In this document: in pieces, positions 57,570-64,000 of the stretch
How positions within the stretch are numbered: position 1 is the stretch's first letter
Layout of the letters: each line of letters opens with the position of its first letter
DNA from: Roseibium sediminicola
GTDB taxonomy: Bacteria; Pseudomonadota; Alphaproteobacteria; Rhizobiales; Stappiaceae
Reading direction: 5' to 3'
Length of the DNA stretch: 64,000 bases
NCBI RefSeq assembly: GCF_023156505.1
Contig: NZ_JALNMJ010000009.1
Coordinates: forward strand, 1-64,000
Notes under the pieces: generated by a model
Told to the model about the DNA's origin: nothing
Seen by the model: only the letters and a program-made list of their open reading frames with translations
Databases searched by the model: none
Program-made: the position numbers and the translations under genes

Positions 57570-58202
57570 CTAGTCTTCAGGACCGGCGGGCAGCGCGGCC
57601 AGCAGGGTCTGGCGGGCGTTCTCGATATGCCGTTGCAGCAACGCGGCGGCGGCATTCACGTCGCCGTTACGGCATGTCTCGACCAGCTCTTCATGGTCCT
57701 TGAGCCAGTCGCCGGTGCGCGAGGGCAAAATGCCGTAGCCGGAAATGTGGATCCGGCAGGTCCGCCTCAGTTCCTCGATCATCGCCAGTTGCCTCGGTCG
57801 TCGGGCCGGCAGGTAAAGCGCGCGGTGAAACGCCCAGTCGCCTTCCGCCCAGAGATCCCCCGTCGCATCGATGTTGGAATGCGCCAGCGCGCTGGCGATC
57901 CTCTTGAAATCGGCCGCTGACATGTTCGGGATCGCCTGTTTCAGGCAATCCGTCTCCAAGAGGACGCGCAGATCGAACACCTCGGCGATTTCGGCGGCCG
58001 ACAGGCTGATGACGCGTGCCCGGCGGTTGGGTTCAAGCTCGATCAGCCCGCGCGATGCCAGAAGCTGCAGGGCGTCGCGCACCGGGATCCGGCTCACCGA
58101 AAACCGGCTGGCGATGTCGCCCTGTTTCAACTCCTCGCCCGGCCGGAAGGCACCGCCCAGAATGTCGGCTTCCAGCGCGGTCGCGATTTTGTCTGCGGAC
58201 AT
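57570..58202 (-). CDS. GntR-family transcriptional regulator (FCD/FadR subfamily)
   Basis: A 210-aa regulator. The N-terminal winged HTH (about 5-70; GDIASRFSVSRIPVRDALQLLASRGLIEL) is followed by an all-helical FCD ligand-binding domain. That domain has metal-site-type histidines (in DWAFHRALY, LKDHEELVE and LLQRHIENAR), so its effector is probably an organic acid bound through a metal. It is divergent from the OsmC gene, whose promoter carries a matching 12-bp palindrome. A MITE-like element starts 12 nt upstream of its ATG, directly before the AAGGAG ribosome-binding site, so its original promoter has been displaced or replaced. Confidence 0.88.
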   Translation of the reverse strand: MSADKIATALEADILGGAFRPGEELKQGDIASRFSVSRIPVRDALQLLASRGLIELEPNRRARVISLSAAEIAEVFDLRVLLETDCLKQAIPNMSAADFKRIASALAHSNIDATGDLWAEGDWAFHRALYLPARRPRQLAMIEELRRTCRIHISGYGILPSRTGDWLKDHEELVETCRNGDVNAAAALLQRHIENARQTLLAALPAGPED

Positions 58203-58213
58203 GAGATCTCCTT

Positions 58214-58477
58214 ATACCGACCTCAATAGATAGGAACCGATCTGACCGTGTTTGGGGTCTGTTCGGCAAGGAGCAGGTTGCAGGGCGATATGGTTTATCG
58301 TTCAAAACCTGGGACGCGGCTGAACAGACCCCAAACACGGCCTTCGGTGGCCTGCTCCGGCCCGCCGGTCAGCGTTGTGCCGCTTGAACGGCCAACCAGG
58401 CCGTCCTGCGCAACGCGCCTTGCCGGCCAAACCGGATCAGAGCCATCAGATCGGTTCCTATCTATTGAGGTTGGTAT
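58214..58477. mobile_element. MITE-like nested-palindrome element between gntR and osmC
   Basis: A 264-bp unit with 32-bp terminal inverted repeats (58214-58245 and 58446-58477, 31 of 32 match). The trinucleotide TTA flanks it directly on both sides (58212-58214 and 58477-58479), like a 3-bp target duplication. Inside are two hairpin arms. Arm A pairs 58246-58267 with 58319-58340 (21 of 22), with an inner CAGGTT/AACCTG pair. Arm B pairs GCGTTGTGC 58372-58380 with 58408-58416 and ends in apex ACGGCC/GGCCGT (58388-58404). There is no transposase ORF. The design equals that of the element at 29550-29819, though the sequence is different. Confidence 0.75.
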
Positions 58478-58528
58478 TAGCCCCCCGGCTATAGGCCTCT
58501 TGACAGGGCGATGCAATTGAAATGTATA

Positions 58529-58540
58529 AATGTATACATT
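58529..58540 (+). promoter_or_regulatory. GntR-type operator palindrome in the osmC promoter
   Basis: Perfect palindrome AATGTATACATT 13 nt before the osmC ATG, with a partial copy AATGTATAAATG just upstream (58521-58532). Palindromes with a TGTATACA core are typical operators of FCD-type GntR regulators. A repressor bound here would block osmC. Other intergenic sequence in 58203-58552 is the MITE-like element. Confidence 0.65.
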
Positions 58541-58552
58541 TTGGAGAATACC

Positions 58553-59023
58553 ATGACGACCCAACACAGCTACACATCGACGATCGCCTGGACCGGAAAC
58601 CGCGGCGAGGGCACAAAAACCTATCGCGGCTATGACCGGACCTGGGAGATCCGCACCCCCGGCAAACCAACGGTTTCGTGCTCCAACGATCCGCTGCTTG
58701 GCGGCGATCCGGGCCTGCACAATCCGGAAGACCTGCTGCTCTCCTCCCTCGCGAGCTGCCACATGCTCTGGTACCTGCATCTGGCGAGCAGTGCCGGCAT
58801 CACCGTCATTGCCTATGAAGACCAGCCGGAGGCTCTCGGCGAGACCGAGCGTTCCGGCGCCGGCCGGTTCCTGAGAGCGACCTTGAAGCCGGTGATCACC
58901 GTTCCCGCCGGCACCGATCTGGCGAAAGCCGACGCGATCCATCACGAGATCCACAAGGTCTGCTACATCGCCCGCTCGGTGAATTTTCCGGTGAGCTACG
59001 AGGCGAGGTATGTGGAGCGTTAA
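58553..59023 (+). CDS. OsmC-family peroxiredoxin-like protein
   Basis: A 156-aa OsmC/Ohr-fold protein. Both conserved cysteines are present, in LLLSSLASCHMLWYL and HKVCYIARSVNF, and so is the NPEDLLLSSL helix, so thiol-dependent reduction of organic peroxides is plausible. The start at 58553 (MTTQHSYTS) has TTGGAG in front. It is divergent from the GntR regulator and probably controlled by it. The stop region overlaps the convergent alkB by 4 bp. It is of the YhfA/OsmC-like rather than strict Ohr type. Confidence 0.87.
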   Translation: MTTQHSYTSTIAWTGNRGEGTKTYRGYDRTWEIRTPGKPTVSCSNDPLLGGDPGLHNPEDLLLSSLASCHMLWYLHLASSAGITVIAYEDQPEALGETERSGAGRFLRATLKPVITVPAGTDLAKADAIHHEIHKVCYIARSVNFPVSYEARYVER

Positions 59024-59643
59024 TCCGCCGTCACCCGTCTCAGCGTCAGGTTGATCCGCCCGCCGTTCTTCAACAGCGTCGACGTGCCGGGCAGGATGCG
59101 GTCAATGCCGTGATAGGCGAGGCGGGCGTCGCCGCCGAGCACCACAACGTCGCCGGAGGCAAGCCGGAAGGATCTGGTCGGATCCTTGCGCGCGGTGCCG
59201 CCGACGCGGAAGGTGGCGGTGTCGCCGAGCGAGACGGAGATCACCGGCGCGGTGAACATGTCCTCATCGCGGTCCTGATGCAGCCCCATCCGGGCGCCCG
59301 GTTCATAGAAATTGATCAGGCAGGCTTGCGGCGGCGATGCCTCCGGGGCAAGCGCTGCCCACAGGCCGGTCAAGGCCTCCGGCATGGCCGGCCAGGGCCG
59401 TCCCGTGACGGGATGCGCCGGCTGATAGCGGTAGCCGTTGATGTCCGAGACCCAGCCGAGCGGGCCGCAATTGCTCATCTTCACCGAGAACGGCTTGCCC
59501 GTGCGCGGCATCACCGGTTGAAACAGCGGGGCCTCGGCAACGATCGCGCGGATTGTCTCCAGGAGATCTTCCTGGGCTTTGCGGTCGAAATACTCCGGCA
59601 GATAGGCAAGGCCGGTCTGGCCGTTGATGGGCGTCGTGTCCAT
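59020..59643 (-). CDS. alkB: Alpha-ketoglutarate-dependent DNA repair dioxygenase AlkB
   Basis: AlkB of 207 aa, an Fe(II)/2-oxoglutarate enzyme that oxidatively removes methyl groups from 1-methyladenine and 3-methylcytosine. The iron ligands are His122, Asp124 (LHQDRDE) and His178 (AYHGIDR). Arg196 and Arg202 (GRINLTLRR) bind 2-oxoglutarate. The substrate-loop region LGWVSDINGYRY is conserved. Single gene, convergent with osmC; no ada gene is adjacent, so adaptive-response control is not evident. Confidence 0.93.
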   Translation of the reverse strand: MDTTPINGQTGLAYLPEYFDRKAQEDLLETIRAIVAEAPLFQPVMPRTGKPFSVKMSNCGPLGWVSDINGYRYQPAHPVTGRPWPAMPEALTGLWAALAPEASPPQACLINFYEPGARMGLHQDRDEDMFTAPVISVSLGDTATFRVGGTARKDPTRSFRLASGDVVVLGGDARLAYHGIDRILPGTSTLLKNGGRINLTLRRVTAD

Positions 59644-59665
59644 AGCCGCCTTTTAGCCGAAACTG

Positions 59666-60523
59666 TCAGTCGCCACCACCGCAGCCGCCGCAACCCGAGC
59701 CGCCGCCGCCACTGTCGCTGCCGCAGCTGGAGTCGTTGCCGGAGGTGCTGCATCCGGAGGACCCTCGGCGAGATCTCCTGCCGCGCTTCCGGCCTGAGGA
59801 CTTGCCGAAGAGCATTTGCAAAACAAACCCGATGACGAAGATGCTGAACACAAATTCGAACGTATGCTCGGAGGCCCAGTGCCAGATCATGTTCCGGGTT
59901 TTTTCAATGATCCCCTCGCCGGATGGGCTGCCATGGGCCAGCGCAATGCTGGTGCCTAGGACAAGACACACCAGCGTCAGCAACGCGCTCCAGGCTCTCG
60001 CAGGCGTATGTGCGATTTTCCGCGCGCCTGTCTTCAGAACGTCCGGCCAGCGCGGTTTGCGGATCAGCCAAACTTCTTGCGTGTTGATCCGCTGGAAATG
60101 GGGCGCCCGGCCGAAACGGATCTCCTCTGGCGGCCAGATGTCAGCCGGCGGCTCGCCGAACTCGATCCGGTAGAGATCGAGGGTTTTCGCATAGGTGCTT
60201 TTGAAGAGCGCGCCCTGGTCCGCGCCGCCCTTGGTCGGCATGTGATGCAGCGGGCCGCCGAGAGCCTCCCTGAACGGACCCCAATAGTGTTTGGTATAGG
60301 TCAGGTGAAGATGCCAGACCTGATCAACCTCGTCGCTTGGCGTGACCATGCCTTCCCCAAGCTGGCTCAGATAGGCAAACCGCTGGTATTCAAGGATGGC
60401 GCGCTGCGCAAAGTCTCCGGACCAGGCATTGTCGCGGGCAAGGCGTCTGGAAAAAGGCAGGTCGGCGGCGACGTCGTCCGGATGGCAGCCTCTGATCCTG
60501 TTCCAAAGCTTGGGATCTCTCAT
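59666..60523 (-). CDS. Glycine-rich-domain membrane protein with Cys/Gly tail
   Basis: A 285-aa protein. The N-terminal half (about 1-150) has TPSDEVDQVWHLHLTYTKHYW, the hallmark of the DUF1399/glycine-rich domain (GRDP-like) family. Two transmembrane helices follow (about 181-198 and 222-242; SALLTLVCLVLGTSIALA, FEFVFSIFVIGFVLQML). The last 40 residues are a basic RKRGRRSRR patch and then a tail of almost only Ser, Gly, Cys and Asp ending GGGGSGCGGCGGGD. The cysteine tail could bind metal or form disulfides. Function is unknown. GAGAGA precedes the ATG. Confidence 0.75.
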   Translation of the reverse strand: MRDPKLWNRIRGCHPDDVAADLPFSRRLARDNAWSGDFAQRAILEYQRFAYLSQLGEGMVTPSDEVDQVWHLHLTYTKHYWGPFREALGGPLHHMPTKGGADQGALFKSTYAKTLDLYRIEFGEPPADIWPPEEIRFGRAPHFQRINTQEVWLIRKPRWPDVLKTGARKIAHTPARAWSALLTLVCLVLGTSIALAHGSPSGEGIIEKTRNMIWHWASEHTFEFVFSIFVIGFVLQMLFGKSSGRKRGRRSRRGSSGCSTSGNDSSCGSDSGGGGSGCGGCGGGD

Positions 60524-60884
60524 GGTCTATCTCTCAGTTCACGTTCGGGCCACTGTCGGGCGAATGGTGCGCGTTGCGGCAAAGCTATCCGGCAAGCCTT
60601 TAGGAAATGCGAAACGGGGCCTCGGGTCCCGGAGAGCGGATCAAAATGGCCGTTGACAGGTAACCATTTGCGAAGAACTTGCGTAGAAAAAGCCTGAAGA
60701 GGCCTTGTCGGCGGACAGATGTCTTGCAGGCAAAGTTTCATCCACCTATATAGCGGTCAAGCTTCGCGCCAAATCATGAGGGCAACCTCGGGCGCGATGT
60801 CCGGGCAGCTCCCGGAACCCAAGTGAGAGGAGCCGGACTGACGCCTTCATGGGTCCTTCCGGCTTGCTAGAAAGAGAGGCAGAT
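60524..60884. other. dnaK upstream region
   Basis: A 361-nt gap between the divergent glycine-rich-domain gene and dnaK. It contains the RpoH promoter (60723-60751) and a leader of about 125 nt in front of dnaK. I see no CIRCE element and no RNA gene. Confidence 0.6.
60723..60751 (+). promoter_or_regulatory. RpoH (sigma-32) heat-shock promoter of dnaK
   Basis: CTTG (60723-60726), an 18-nt spacer and CCTATAT (60745-60751) match the alphaproteobacterial heat-shock consensus CTTG-N17/18-CYTATnT. Transcription would start near 60758, giving a leader of about 125 nt. Confidence 0.8.
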
Positions 60885-62810
<1,926 letters not shown>

Positions 62811-62821
62811 ACCAACCAATC

Positions 62822-62844
62822 AGCCAGCCGGCTTCCGGCTGGCT
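62822..62844 (+). terminator. Hairpin between dnaK and dnaJ
   Basis: Perfect 10-bp stem AGCCAGCCGG (62822-62831) / CCGGCTGGCT (62835-62844) with a 3-nt loop, 11 nt after the dnaK stop. The following GGTTCATTC is not a strong T-run, so partial termination or an RNA-stability role, lowering dnaJ relative to dnaK, is more likely than full termination. Confidence 0.6.
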
Positions 62845-62972
62845 GGTTCATTCCCGGCGCCGGTTGCTTGACTGCCTGATGACAAGGGCGCTTGTGCCCG
62901 GCGCCTTCGCCGTACTTGGCGCCGGTAATTGCCAGGCTGCCAGCGGTGCAACAACAAGACCGAGAGATCTTG

Positions 62973-64000
62973 ATGTCGAAACGTGATTTCTACGAGGTGC
63001 TGGGTGTTTCGCGCGATGCGGACGAGAAAGTGCTGAAAAGCGCCTACCGCAAGATGGCCATGCAGTTTCACCCGGACCGCAATCCGGGCGACGAGGCCGC
63101 CGAAGCCAAGTTCAAGGAAGTCAACGAAGCCTATGACACGCTGAAGGACGGCCAGAAACGGGCCGCCTATGACCGGTTCGGTCACGCGGCGTTCGAAAAC
63201 GGCGGTTTTGGCGGTGGCGGCGGCGCAGGCGCGCATGACTTTTCCTCCACCATGTCCGATATTTTCGAGGAATTTTTCGGCATGGGCGGCGGTGGGCGCC
63301 GCTCCGGTGGCCGCGAACGCGGCGCCGATCTACGCTACAATCTCGACATCACGCTGGAAGACGCCTTTGCCGGAAAGACGGTGGAGATCGAGGTGCCGAC
63401 AAGCGTCACCTGCGACGACTGCACCGGGTCCGGCGCCAAGCCGGGCACCAGCCCGAGCACCTGCCGCACCTGCGGCGGCGCTGGCCGTGTGCGCGCGGCC
63501 CAGGGCTTCTTTACCCTGGAGCGCACCTGCCCGAGCTGTCAGGGCCGTGGCCAGGTGATCACGGACCCTTGCGAAAGCTGCGGCGGTTCCGGCCGCAAGA
63601 CCCAGGAACGCACCCTGTCGGTCAATATTCCGGCCGGCATCGAAGACGGTACCCGGATCCGGCTGGCCGGTGAAGGCGAAGCCGGCGTGCGCGGCGGTCC
63701 AGCGGGCGATCTTTACATCTTCCTGTCGATCAAGCCGCATGACCTGTTCCAGCGCGACGGCGCGGATCTTTATTGCCGCGTGCCGATTTCCATGTCGACG
63801 GCGACGCTCGGTGGCCAGTTCGACGTTCCAACCGTTGAAGGCTCGACCAGCCGGGTCAAGGTTCCGGAAGGTACCCAGACCGGCAAACAGTTCCGCCTGC
63901 GCGGCAAGGGCATGCCGATCATGCGCTCCAGCCAGCACGGCGACATGTATATCCAGGTGACGGTGGAAACGCCGACCAACCTGACCCGCCGCCAGCGGGA
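62973..64000 (+). CDS. dnaJ: Hsp40 co-chaperone DnaJ (3' end cut by the window)
   Basis: The first 342 codons of DnaJ; the reading frame is open to the window edge. The J domain (about 1-70; [20 protein letters not shown] in FHPDRNPGD) stimulates DnaK ATPase. A Gly/Phe-rich stretch (about 75-115) follows, then four CxxCxGxG zinc repeats ([32 protein letters not shown]), then the substrate-binding C-terminal domains. GAGAG precedes the ATG at 62973. About 30-40 residues are probably missing at the C terminus. Confidence 0.97.
   Translation, partial: MSKRDFYEVLGVSRDADEKVLKSAYRKMAMQFHPDRNPGDEAAEAKFKEVNEAYDTLKDGQKRAAYDRFGHAAFENGGFGGGGGAGAHDFSSTMSDIFEEFFGMGGGGRRSGGRERGADLRYNLDITLEDAFAGKTVEIEVPTSVTCDDCTGSGAKPGTSPSTCRTCGGAGRVRAAQGFFTLERTCPSCQGRGQVITDPCESCGGSGRKTQERTLSVNIPAGIEDGTRIRLAGEGEAGVRGGPAGDLYIFLSIKPHDLFQRDGADLYCRVPISMSTATLGGQFDVPTVEGSTSRVKVPEGTQTGKQFRLRGKGMPIMRSSQHGDMYIQVTVETPTNLTRRQR

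Noticed and set aside
58295..58954. 219-codon minus-strand frame across the MITE-like element and osmC
   Set aside because: Runs antisense through osmC and through hairpin arms; no start signal and no domain.

Overview
The window reads as high-GC chromosomal DNA of an alphaproteobacterium. The gene set and gene order (T6SS genes of alphaproteobacterial type, a PhrB-type photolyase, an rpsT/dnaA/dnaN/recF/gyrB cluster, mutM next to ubiE-ubiB, and an alphaproteobacterial RpoH promoter in front of dnaK) would fit a marine Hyphomicrobiales genus such as Roseibium/Labrenzia/Stappia. The genus is a guess, because I could run no database search.

Region 1 (about 0.1-29.5 kb) is a complete type VI secretion locus. 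On the minus strand, tssA-B-C-E-F-G-tagH(fha)-tssJ-K-L-M-tagF-PP2C-kinase form one long, tightly packed, partly overlapping block. A second minus-strand block is hcp-clpV-sigma54 activator-kinase. It starts from an excellent -24/-12 promoter in front of hcp, and a hairpin sits between hcp and clpV. A short plus-strand block lies between the two: vgrG, a small unknown gene, and a 587-aa protein that looks like a divergent TssB and a divergent TssC joined in one chain. All 13 core tss functions are present, plus a threonine-phosphorylation circuit (two kinases, one phosphatase, an FHA protein, TagF). No PAAR gene and no recognisable toxin/immunity pair is in the window.

Region 2 (about 29.5-37.5 kb) is a dense signalling island. 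It holds an Rsb-like set (STAS protein, HATPase anti-sigma-like kinase, SpoIIE-type PP2C phosphatase). An operon resembling SiaABC / slr1658-slr1659 follows: a dCache-HAMP-PP2C phosphatase, an HATPase and a STAS protein. At the head of that operon is an extra pair: a degenerate HATPase and a degenerate STAS domain fused to a SAM-dependent methyltransferase. A nested-palindrome, MITE-like element separates this island from tssA.

Region 3 (37.6-43.6 kb) holds tRNA-Arg(CCG), an Fe-S (6-4) photolyase of PhrB type, a small RlpA-like protein, a GGDEF protein with a degenerate EAL domain, and a flavodoxin/HemG-like protein.

Region 4 (43.8-64 kb) is mostly housekeeping: gyrB, recF, dnaN, dnaA, a rhodanese, rpsT, an enoyl-CoA hydratase, mutM, ubiE, ubiB, an orphan sugar-type binding protein, a GntR/OsmC divergent pair, alkB, a glycine/cysteine-tailed membrane protein, and dnaK-dnaJ (dnaJ is cut by the window end). 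A second MITE-like element, with the same three-armed architecture but a different sequence, is inserted directly in front of the gntR ribosome-binding site.
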